This document shows, piece after piece, positions 22,609 to 30,064 of a DNA stretch of 64,000 nt; positions within the stretch are counted from its first letter, which is position 1, and every line of letters starts with the position of its first letter. A program made the position numbers and the translations under genes. The notes beneath the pieces were generated by a model. It was given only the letters and a program-made list of their open reading frames with translations. It was not told the DNA's origin and did not search any database. Where the stretch lies: the NCBI RefSeq assembly GCF_947166265.1, contig NZ_CAMVDO010000014.1:1-64000 (forward strand). Direction: 5' to 3'. This stretch comes from an uncultured Fibrobacter sp. (lineage in GTDB: Bacteria; Fibrobacterota; Fibrobacteria; Fibrobacterales; Fibrobacteraceae).

Positions 22609-24735
22609 ATGCTCAAACCCGCAAATAAAGAAGAACTGAAGCAAATCATCGAGAACCGCATTCAAACCGAGGGGCCCGAATGCGACCTGAACGACATCGA
22701 TGTTTCTGACATCACCGACATGAGCGAATTGTTCAAAGGAAGCGAATTCAACGGCGACATCAGCGGATGGAACGTGTCCAATGTGACTAATATGAGCGGA
22801 ATGTTTTCTTGTAGCGACTTCAATGGCGACATTAGCCTGTGGGACGTTTCTAAAGTAACTAACATGAGCAATATGTTTGATATGAGCCATATGTTTGAAA
22901 CCGATATTTGGGAGTTTGAAGACGATGATTGGGAGTTTGAAGACGATGATCGGGATGACGATTTGTTTACCGGGTTTAATGGCGATATCAGCAAGTGGGA
23001 CGTGTCCAACGTGACCGATATGAGCAGGATGTTTCTTTATAGTAAATTCAACGGCGACATCAGTAGGTGGGATGTATCTAATGTGACAAACATGAGCGGG
23101 ATGTTCTCCGATAGCCAGTTCAATGGCGACATCAGCAAGTGGGACGTGTCCAACGTGACCGATATGAGCAGGATGTTTCTTTATAGTAAATTCAACGGCG
23201 ACATCAGTAGGTGGGATGTATCTAATGTGACTAATATGTATGATATGTTCTGGTTTAGTCAATTCAATGGCGACATCAGTAGGTGGAACGTGTCCAATGT
23301 GACCGACATGGGCGGAATGTTCTCTGGTAGCCAGTTCAATGGCGACATCAGTAGGTGGGACGTGTCAAACGTGACTACCATGAGCGGGATGTTTGACGGG
23401 TTCTCCTCTAGCAGCCAATTCAATGGCGACATCAGCAAGTGGAACATCTTCAACGTGACCAATATGAGCAAGATGTTCTCCCATAGCCAATTTAATGGCA
23501 ACATCAGTGAGTGGAACGTATCTAACGTGACAAACATGAGCGGGATGTTCTCCGATAGCCAGTTCAATGGCGACATCAGCAAGTGGGACGTGTCCAACGT
23601 GACCGATATGAGCAGGATGTTCTCCAATAGCAAATTTACTGGAAACATCAGCGGATGGAAGGTGTCTAAAGTAACTAACATGAGCGGAATGTTCTCCCAT
23701 AGCCAATTTAATGGCGACATCAGCAAGTGGGACGTGTCCAACGTGACCGATATGAGCGTAATGTTCGGATACCAATTCAACGGCAACATCAGTGAGTGGA
23801 ACGTGTCCAACGTGACCGACATGAGCGGGATGTTCTCCGATAGCCAGTTTAATGGCGACATCAGCAAGTGGGATGTATCCAACGTGACCGACATGAGCGA
23901 CATGTTCTCCAATAGCAAATTCAACGGTAACATCAGCGAGTGGAACGTGTCCAATGTGATCGACATGAGTGGGATGTTCTCCGGTAGCCAGTTCAATGAC
24001 GACATCAGCAAGTGGGATGTGTCCAAAGTGACTTACATGAGTAGGATGTTCTCCGATAGCCAGTTTAATGGCAACATCAGCGAGTGGAAAGTCTCCAACG
24101 TGACAAACATGAGCTGGATGTTTTCCGATAGCCAGTTTAATGGCGACATCAGCAAGTGGGATGTATCCAACGTGACCGACATGAGCGGGATGTTCTCCAA
24201 TAGCAAATTTACTGGAAACATCAGCGGATGGAAGGTGTCTAAAGTAACTAACATGAGCGGAATGTTCTCCCATAGCCAATTTAATGGCGACATCAGCAAG
24301 TGGAAAGTATCCAACGTGACTAATATGAGTAGTATGTTCCTTCGTAGCGCATTCAATGGTGACATCAGTATGTGGGATATGTCCAACGTAACCGATATGA
24401 GCAAGATGTTTTTTGAAAAAGGTGTTATTTATGAACGTACGATTCACAATCCTTTTGATGGCGACATCAGCAAGTGGAATGTATCCAATGTGACAGATAT
24501 GAGTAGTATGTTTGAAGGAAGTTCATTCAATGGCGACATTAGCAAGTGGAATGTATCCAATGTGACCTACATGAGTCGTATGTTCTTTTATAGCCAGTTC
24601 AATGGCGACATCAGTAGATGGGATGTATCCAATGTGATTAACATGAGTAGAATGTTCTCCCATAGCAAATTCAACGGCGACATCAGCAAGTGGAACATAC
24701 GCCCTGATTGCAACACCGAGAATATGTTCGACTAA
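22609..24735 (+). CDS. DUF285 (BspA-type) repeat protein with one long array
   Basis: 708 residues from ATG 22609. The header MLKPANKEELKQIIENRI and CDLNDIDVSDITDMSELF are nearly the same as in the first copy, but here a single header is followed by about 26 units of 24 residues. An acidic insertion (IWEFEDDDWEFEDDDRDDD, residues about 103-121) interrupts the array near its start. There is no signal peptide. The start is set by the leader shared with the first gene and AAAGGAACAGACG before the ATG; the extra in-frame codons upstream to 22441 overlap the protease gene and are rejected. The end IRPDCNTENMFD mirrors IRPNSNTKNMFEDK of copy 1. Confidence 0.8.
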   Translation: MLKPANKEELKQIIENRIQTEGPECDLNDIDVSDITDMSELFKGSEFNGDISGWNVSNVTNMSGMFSCSDFNGDISLWDVSKVTNMSNMFDMSHMFETDIWEFEDDDWEFEDDDRDDDLFTGFNGDISKWDVSNVTDMSRMFLYSKFNGDISRWDVSNVTNMSGMFSDSQFNGDISKWDVSNVTDMSRMFLYSKFNGDISRWDVSNVTNMYDMFWFSQFNGDISRWNVSNVTDMGGMFSGSQFNGDISRWDVSNVTTMSGMFDGFSSSSQFNGDISKWNIFNVTNMSKMFSHSQFNGNISEWNVSNVTNMSGMFSDSQFNGDISKWDVSNVTDMSRMFSNSKFTGNISGWKVSKVTNMSGMFSHSQFNGDISKWDVSNVTDMSVMFGYQFNGNISEWNVSNVTDMSGMFSDSQFNGDISKWDVSNVTDMSDMFSNSKFNGNISEWNVSNVIDMSGMFSGSQFNDDISKWDVSKVTYMSRMFSDSQFNGNISEWKVSNVTNMSWMFSDSQFNGDISKWDVSNVTDMSGMFSNSKFTGNISGWKVSKVTNMSGMFSHSQFNGDISKWKVSNVTNMSSMFLRSAFNGDISMWDMSNVTDMSKMFFEKGVIYERTIHNPFDGDISKWNVSNVTDMSSMFEGSSFNGDISKWNVSNVTYMSRMFFYSQFNGDISRWDVSNVINMSRMFSHSKFNGDISKWNIRPDCNTENMFD
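22747..24700 (+). repeat. 72-bp tandem coding units of the second DUF285 gene
   Basis: About 26 units. Two exact long duplications are visible: 22991-23087 equals 23135-23231 (97 bp, offset 144), and 23617-23730 equals 24190-24303 (114 bp, offset 573). The offset of 573 is eight units minus one codon, because one unit lost a residue. Confidence 0.85.
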
Positions 24736-24787
24736 AAAGTTCATAAATAAAAACGCCCTGCTTTTACGGGGCATCCCCTCTTAACAT

Positions 24788-24829
24788 CCAAAGCCTTGAT
24801 GCGGATCTGCACAAGGCTTTGGACTTTTT
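24788..24829 (+). terminator. Terminator after the second DUF285 gene
   Basis: CCAAAGCCTTG (24788-24798) pairs with CAAGGCTTTGG (24812-24822), followed by ACTTTTTTTTG. It is a duplicate of the terminator at 20795 with a longer stem. Confidence 0.8.
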
Positions 24830-24857
24830 TTTGCGATTTTTTTCACAAAAAACCTAA

Positions 24858-24876
24858 AATGTCATAATATGACATT
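24858..24876. promoter_or_regulatory. Perfect inverted repeat, candidate operator
   Basis: AATGTCATA, A, TATGACATT: nine-base arms with a one-base centre. It overlaps where the -35 of the TATATTTG promoter (24886-24893) should be, so a bound dimer would block transcription of the second protease gene. No equivalent stands before protease copy 1. Confidence 0.5.
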
Positions 24877-24885
24877 CGGTGAAGT

Positions 24886-24893
24886 TATATTTG
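24886..24893 (+). promoter_or_regulatory. -7 element of the second protease gene
   Basis: TATATTTG, an exact TAnnTTTG match, with a leader of about 45 nt holding AAAAGGAGG before ATG 24941. Confidence 0.55.
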
Positions 24894-24940
24894 AACTAAC
24901 GGAATTTCAGCAGGGTTCCATAGAAAAAAAAGGAGGCGTC

Positions 24941-25603
24941 ATGAAACAGCTTATCGGTATCATCCTTCTCTCCTTCTTCATGGCCTTTGCCGAAGAGGAC
25001 ATGCATAACGGCACGGGGTTCTTCGTTAACAGCGATTACCTCATCACTGCATACCATGTTGTAGACGAATTTGAACATAAGTGTTATTACGATATCAAGA
25101 ATGATACATGCTACAAGATTCATATGGTTGATTACGATTTGGATGCAGACATCGCTTTGATGGTGTTGGATGAAGAGCCTGTCGAAATGCCTATGGTATG
25201 CAGTCTTGAACACGCTGAATTGCCTAATGGGGAAAGACTGACCTCGTATGGCTACACTCAGCCGTTCGTTAACCCTAATTTGACTGTTGTACCGATGCGT
25301 ATTCGTATGCAGTATCGTTATGATGGCAATTACAGCTATTATCGCACAAGCGGAATAATAGAATATGGAATGTCTGGCGGACCTAATTTTACCACGGATG
25401 GTCGAATTGGCGGAATGAACAAATCTGTATCGCTAATGGAAGAGAATACGAGCAATCTGGTGAAGTCTACGGAAGTGGTTCGCCTGCTTAGGAAAAATGG
25501 TGTAACCGAATATCCGAACACCAAGAATATCAAAAAATGTGCAATCAGCATCTTGAATTCCGTTGAGGATTTTAAGTCTGCTCAATTTAACTGGGGCGTA
25601 TAA
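24941..25603 (+). CDS. Secreted trypsin-like serine protease, copy 2
   Basis: 220 residues from ATG 24941, preceded by AGGAGG at 6 nt. Signal peptide KQLIGIILLSFFMAFA. Triad: His in SDYLITAYHVVDEF, Asp in DADIALMVLDEE, Ser in YGMSGGP. Same length and the same C-terminal ISILNSVEDFKSA...NWGV as copy 1 (21819-22481). An in-frame start further upstream would run through the promoter and ribosome site and is not used. An operator-like palindrome lies upstream, so this copy may be regulated differently. Confidence 0.75.
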   Translation: MKQLIGIILLSFFMAFAEEDMHNGTGFFVNSDYLITAYHVVDEFEHKCYYDIKNDTCYKIHMVDYDLDADIALMVLDEEPVEMPMVCSLEHAELPNGERLTSYGYTQPFVNPNLTVVPMRIRMQYRYDGNYSYYRTSGIIEYGMSGGPNFTTDGRIGGMNKSVSLMEENTSNLVKSTEVVRLLRKNGVTEYPNTKNIKKCAISILNSVEDFKSAQFNWGV

Positions 25604-25653
25604 TTTTTATCTAATTTTTCTGTGTAATATTTTTCACTACGATGGATTAGAAT

Positions 25654-26850
25654 ATGGCAATTTTTGAAACTCTTTTTATCTTGGCAGGCCTTCTCATGGG
25701 CCTTGTGTCGCGGGGAGGAATGTACCTTTTCTTGCTGCCGTTTGCAGTAGTGGCATTCGTGCTCGCCATTATGAACAGGCCGAGCCCAACTGGTTCCAAG
25801 ACAAAAAAAATCGTAAGCTCGATTTTATCGGTAGCATACCTTGTCGCGGTAGTTGTCTGCTCGCTTACTTTTTTCCAAAGCGGTTCCAAAGAACCGGAAG
25901 ATGCCCCCAAAAAGGAACCGGCAGTTGCATTGCAGGCTCGGGATGACAAGGACTTGTCCATTCTGGAAGAGAAGATGGATAAAGTCTATTCCATGCTTAC
26001 CGATATGAAAACGGAATACAGCCTGATTGGAAAAAGCGATCTGGAGCGGGTCAAGGCGGAAATTGCTATACACGACGACGAATTGATTGAATGTGACCCC
26101 ACAAAAGAGAAAGGCTGTATGGAATTCTCCAATTATGGAACGGAACGCGACAGCAACAGGTTTTACACGGTATCCTTGCACTGGGAGTTGCCGAGGTTCC
26201 AGGTTTATCCTAAACGGGTCCACTGGAAAATCATCAAGGGATTGTTGGGCGATGACTTGACCGATGCCGACACGGTCCTTGATTCCAGACATTTAGAAAA
26301 AATTCGTAAAAGGGCCCTTTACCGTCAGGCGGAAAATTACAAGAGGAGCATTGAGTCCGAACTCAGGAATTATCCCAATGACTGGTACTTTGATAGCGCT
26401 CATACGGAAGTCGCCTCCTCCCTCCGTTACGAACGCCAGGACAGTATAGATGTCGCGTACGATTCACTGCTGTGGACGACTTATTACATTTCGAACGCCG
26501 GGTACAATGCCGGTGCTGGCGGAGGATTCATTTACGAGTATCATCGGACTTTCTCGAAGAAGGACGGGGCGTTGGTTGATTCCACTATTTTCAATCCAAA
26601 TGAAAAGAAAGCGATTATATCGCTTCTTCGCAAATATGCGGAAAAATACGATGCCAACGCCGATGCCATCAGCATGGATTTCAAGCTGGAGCCATCTTTT
26701 TTGAAGGAAGGTATCGGTTTTGACGGGTACTCTTTCGAAATCGGCTGGCATTCCCACGGCAGCGTGATGATTGTAGTGCCTTACAAGGAAATTCTGCCCT
26801 ATATGGAAGCTTGGGCTCTCCGAAAATTCGGTCTGACTGAAGGTGAATAA
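25654..26850 (+). CDS. Membrane-anchored DUF3298-like protein, copy 2
   Basis: 398 residues. The last 330 residues are about 80% identical to copy 1 (17543-18598), including the coiled-coil patch, YISNAGYNAGAGGG and VMIVVPYKEILPYM. It differs at the N-terminus: two additional hydrophobic segments (LFILAGLLMGLVSRGGMYLF, LLPFAVVAFVLAIM) precede the shared one, so it would cross the membrane three times. ATG 25654 has no obvious ribosome site; the region before it is AT-rich. It closes the island. Confidence 0.6.
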   Translation: MAIFETLFILAGLLMGLVSRGGMYLFLLPFAVVAFVLAIMNRPSPTGSKTKKIVSSILSVAYLVAVVVCSLTFFQSGSKEPEDAPKKEPAVALQARDDKDLSILEEKMDKVYSMLTDMKTEYSLIGKSDLERVKAEIAIHDDELIECDPTKEKGCMEFSNYGTERDSNRFYTVSLHWELPRFQVYPKRVHWKIIKGLLGDDLTDADTVLDSRHLEKIRKRALYRQAENYKRSIESELRNYPNDWYFDSAHTEVASSLRYERQDSIDVAYDSLLWTTYYISNAGYNAGAGGGFIYEYHRTFSKKDGALVDSTIFNPNEKKAIISLLRKYAEKYDANADAISMDFKLEPSFLKEGIGFDGYSFEIGWHSHGSVMIVVPYKEILPYMEAWALRKFGLTEGE

Positions 26851-26881
26851 TTGTTTTACATAGAACGGCGCCTTTTTTATA

Positions 26882-26889
26882 TAAATTTA
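26882..26889 (+). promoter_or_regulatory. -7-like element 4 nt before ATG 26894
   Basis: TAAATTTA, then CGCC, then ATG. It predicts a leaderless mRNA for the synthase gene. Confidence 0.5.
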
Positions 26890-26893
26890 CGCC

Positions 26894-29800
26894 ATGAATA
26901 TCTTGGTCTATTTCCTGTTTGCCCTGTCCGGGTTTGCGGGCCTGATTTACGAAGGCTCGTGGGCTCGTTACCTTAAACTTTTTCTGGGGCATTCCAGCTA
27001 CGGCCAGGTGCTCACGCTCTGCATCTATATGGGCGGCCTTGCCATCGGTAGCTTTGTGGCGGGCAAGATGGTCGAACGTACCAAGCGCCCGCTCCTGGGT
27101 TACGGCATTGTGGAACTGGCGATCGGTATTGGCGGGGTGGCCTACCATCCGCTGTACCTGTGGCTTACGGGAATTTTCTACGACTCCGAATGGACGGCCA
27201 CGCTCACGCCGCGTGGCGCAGAAATTGCGAAGGTGGTCCTGGCGACGGGTTCTACGCTCCCGATTGCGATTGCGGTCGGCATGACTTTCCCCTTCATTGC
27301 GGCGGGACTCATGCGCAAGAGCGGTGCCGAAGTGTCGCTCCCGATGCTCTACTTTACGAACAGTCTCGGTTCTGCTATCGGAATTCTTGCGACAAGTTAC
27401 CTGTTGATTCCCGAAATCGGAAACCACGCTACCCTGTGCGTGGCAGCCTCTATCAACTTCCTGCTTGCGGCGGTGTTCAGCTTCATCGGCCTTGCGACAT
27501 CGCCTGTGCCGACGCGGGAATCGAAGAAACCCGAGGAACAGGACGTGGACTATGTGGCCGAACACAAGCTTGCGATGCCGCCGAAAAATGCGTGGCTCTG
27601 GATTGCTGCGATTACGGGCCTCACCTCGTTCGTCTACGAAATCGTCTGGATCCGTCTGCTTTCGCTGTTGCTGGGTTCTTCGAGCCATAGCTTCGACCAG
27701 ATGCTTTCGGCGTTTATCTTGGGACTTTCGCTGGGCTCCGCGGTGAGCGGCAGACTGCTCAAGAAAGATAGCCTCGTCGTGCTTTCGATGGCGCAGATTT
27801 TGATGGCCTTCTTCGCGCTTTGCACGTTGTATTTCCACCAGCCCTTCTGGGGCATGATGAACGAGGCGAACCAGATTTTCAACCCGACTTCCGACGGTTA
27901 CATTTGCTGGAGCCTGTTCAAGTACGCGCTTTCTCTCTTGTGGATGGTGCCGACGAGTTTCTTTGCGGGCATGACGCTCCCGCTGATTACCCTGATTCTC
28001 ACGCGCGCCTTCAAGAGCGAAGCCCCCATCGGAAAGGTCTACGGCTGGAATACGCTCGGCTCCATTATCGGCTCGGCAGGCGGTGGACTTCTGCTGTTGC
28101 CGATTCTGCAGCTCAAGGGCGCGCTCGTGACGGCAGCTCTGCTCGACTTCGCCATCGGCTTTATCCTGCTGGTGGTTTACCGCAAGCGTTTCCGCTACAG
28201 CGTGATGTTCTACATCATGGTGTGTGTGATGATTATGCCTGCCATCTTCGTGAAGTTCGATCCGTCGCTCATTACCTCGGGCGTGTTCCGTAGCTACAAG
28301 AACATGCACCCGAACGAAAAGATCCAGGTGATTGACGGAAAGACGGCAACCATCAGCTTCCACGAATCGCCGGTGCATTACTATGTAAAGACGAACGGCA
28401 AGGCCGACGCGAGCATGAGCAAGGACCGTGAGTCCCCGATTTCAAGCGACGAACTCACGCAGGCGGCAACCGCCTTTATGCCGATGGCCGTGAAGACCGA
28501 ACCGTACGATGCCGCGATGGTCGGCTTCGGGAGCGGCATGGGCGCGCATTACCTGCTCGCCGACCCCCTGCTCAAGGATTTCGACTGCGTGGAAATCGAG
28601 CAGGCGATGATGGACCTTGCAAAGGGATTCTACCCGTGGAACTATCGCGGCTACGACGATCCGCGCATCCACATTTTCATCGACGATGCGACGACTTTCT
28701 TCCATACGAACCGCCGCAAGTACGACATGATTATCAGCGTGCCCTCTAACCCGTGGGTGAGCGGCGTGGCAGGGCTCTTTGCGCATGAATTCTACGCCAA
28801 GATGCGCCGCTACATGAAACCGGGCGCCCTCTGGGTACAGTGGATTCAGACGTACGAATTCAACGATCTCATGTTCCTGAACATTCTGAAGGCGCTCGAC
28901 ACGGTATTCCCGTACGTGAGCCTCTATAAGTCTACCGACGAGCCCGACATCATCATGATTGCAAGCGACCAGCCGGTACTGCAGAAGGGCATCGGGCGTT
29001 TCTCTACCGATACGGCCCTGGTGGCGGAATTCAACCGCATCCACCGTGACCCGGAATTCTTCGGCGAAAGAAACTTCCTCTTCACGAACAAGATGGTTAA
29101 GTCGCTGCTTGACGGTGTAAAGCCGAACAGCCTCTTTATCCCGATTGTGGACAACAAGGCCGAAGAGGCCCGCTTCGTGCATTCCGAGGCGCATATCGTG
29201 AACGTGTTCGACAGCTGCGAAGTCTGCTGGCAACAGTACCTCGACCCCGAGGACTACGCGCTCCGTCGCCCCGCCCGCGTGAAGGCGATGCTTGCCGAAC
29301 CGAAGGACGAATTCAAGAAAACCGCGCTGCTCTCTTACGTGGCCGAATTAAAGAACTCTGCTCATCCGCAACAAACCGAAGATGTTGCTCTTATCGGTCA
29401 TTCTCGACCAACGGGAGGGAATCCAGGAATTTCAAGTGGCGTCACCCCTGAGCCCCCCAAGGTCCCTGGGCAAACTAAGGTCACTGAGCTTGCCGAAGTG
29501 ACCGCTGAACCCACTGCAACAAAGGTCACTGAGCTTGCCGAAGGGCCGAGCGGTTCCTCTGCCGAAGGGCCGGACTCCCTCGCCGAAGATCCTCGTCTCG
29601 TAGCGCTAGAATCTTCCCTCGCGTTCCAGAAGTTCCGCGAAAACTACATCGAATGGATCCGCACCGTCCCCATGGAAGTCCGCGACACCGACGAAGTCTA
29701 CGTCAAGGTGCGCGACCTCGTTGCAGCGGGGGCTTTCCCGCGCAGTTTCTCCGAAGAATTCAACATCATGGAAGCCGCCCGCGAAGGTGTCTACAAGCAG

Positions 29801-30019
29801 GCTTCGCTCCTCATTGCCGATTTCTTTGACCGCTACGAAATGAACGAGATGGGCGACATCTTCTTGCGCAATTGCATCGTGATATCGCTCCTTGCGGGCG
29901 AACCGGAACTTGCAAACGTCATCTACGAAAGCGCCATCCAGAAAAACGAGGACTTCTTCGCTGTCGAAAAGCGCCTCATCGAACGTGAAATCCAGCGCTC
30001 CAGAAGAAACGGAAAGTAA
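26894..30019 (+). CDS. Fused MFS-type membrane domain / spermidine synthase-like protein
   Basis: 1041 residues. The first 460 or so hold about 12-14 membrane segments in two halves (FALSGFAGLIYEGSWARYL and LTSFVYEIVWIRLL begin each half with related sequences). The cytosolic part has a Rossmann methyltransferase-type fold of the spermidine synthase family: AAMVGFGSGMGAHYLLADP, DCVEIEQAMMDLA, RIHIFIDDATTFF, YDMIISVPSNPWVSG. Aminopropyl transfer is not assured; the family is broad. Residues about 822-900 are a low-complexity insertion rich in TELAE and AEGP, encoded by several dispersed repeats (29355-29590) and foreign to the fold. The final 140 residues are helical. Confidence 0.8.
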   Translation: MNILVYFLFALSGFAGLIYEGSWARYLKLFLGHSSYGQVLTLCIYMGGLAIGSFVAGKMVERTKRPLLGYGIVELAIGIGGVAYHPLYLWLTGIFYDSEWTATLTPRGAEIAKVVLATGSTLPIAIAVGMTFPFIAAGLMRKSGAEVSLPMLYFTNSLGSAIGILATSYLLIPEIGNHATLCVAASINFLLAAVFSFIGLATSPVPTRESKKPEEQDVDYVAEHKLAMPPKNAWLWIAAITGLTSFVYEIVWIRLLSLLLGSSSHSFDQMLSAFILGLSLGSAVSGRLLKKDSLVVLSMAQILMAFFALCTLYFHQPFWGMMNEANQIFNPTSDGYICWSLFKYALSLLWMVPTSFFAGMTLPLITLILTRAFKSEAPIGKVYGWNTLGSIIGSAGGGLLLLPILQLKGALVTAALLDFAIGFILLVVYRKRFRYSVMFYIMVCVMIMPAIFVKFDPSLITSGVFRSYKNMHPNEKIQVIDGKTATISFHESPVHYYVKTNGKADASMSKDRESPISSDELTQAATAFMPMAVKTEPYDAAMVGFGSGMGAHYLLADPLLKDFDCVEIEQAMMDLAKGFYPWNYRGYDDPRIHIFIDDATTFFHTNRRKYDMIISVPSNPWVSGVAGLFAHEFYAKMRRYMKPGALWVQWIQTYEFNDLMFLNILKALDTVFPYVSLYKSTDEPDIIMIASDQPVLQKGIGRFSTDTALVAEFNRIHRDPEFFGERNFLFTNKMVKSLLDGVKPNSLFIPIVDNKAEEARFVHSEAHIVNVFDSCEVCWQQYLDPEDYALRRPARVKAMLAEPKDEFKKTALLSYVAELKNSAHPQQTEDVALIGHSRPTGGNPGISSGVTPEPPKVPGQTKVTELAEVTAEPTATKVTELAEGPSGSSAEGPDSLAEDPRLVALESSLAFQKFRENYIEWIRTVPMEVRDTDEVYVKVRDLVAAGAFPRSFSEEFNIMEAAREGVYKQASLLIADFFDRYEMNEMGDIFLRNCIVISLLAGEPELANVIYESAIQKNEDFFAVEKRLIEREIQRSRRNGK
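29355..29590 (+). repeat. Cluster of dispersed repeats inside the synthase gene
   Basis: AAGGTCACTGAGCTTGCCGA at 29477 and again at 29522, each continuing AGTGACC or AGGGCC, are copies of the common TCACTGAGC-TTGCCGAAG palindrome. CTGCCGAAGGGCC (29559) is a third, partial copy. GGTCATTCTCGACCAACGGG at 29396 and GTCACCCCTGAGCC at 29440 look like further intergenic-type elements. All are read through in frame. Confidence 0.65.
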
Positions 30020-30064
30020 ACTCAAATTTTATTTTTAGGACAAATTTAATTAGGAAGGAAAAAG

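Noticed and set aside
23365-24447. Repetitive open frames on the minus strand of the DUF285 arrays
   Set aside because: They repeat only because the plus-strand units do; the plus frame matches the DUF285 consensus.
18785-24700. CRISPR or noncoding satellite at the 72-bp repeats
   Set aside because: The repeats keep frame for 24-residue DUF285 units over long open reading frames.
17434-26850. Prophage or insertion sequence
   Set aside because: No integrase, transposase, phage structural genes, or terminal inverted repeats were seen.
26681-28378. Open frame antisense to the synthase gene, and similar ones opposite pta (60064-61365) and the last fibro-slime gene (61836-63617)
   Set aside because: Arg/His-rich shadows of real genes with convincing motifs, no ribosome sites.
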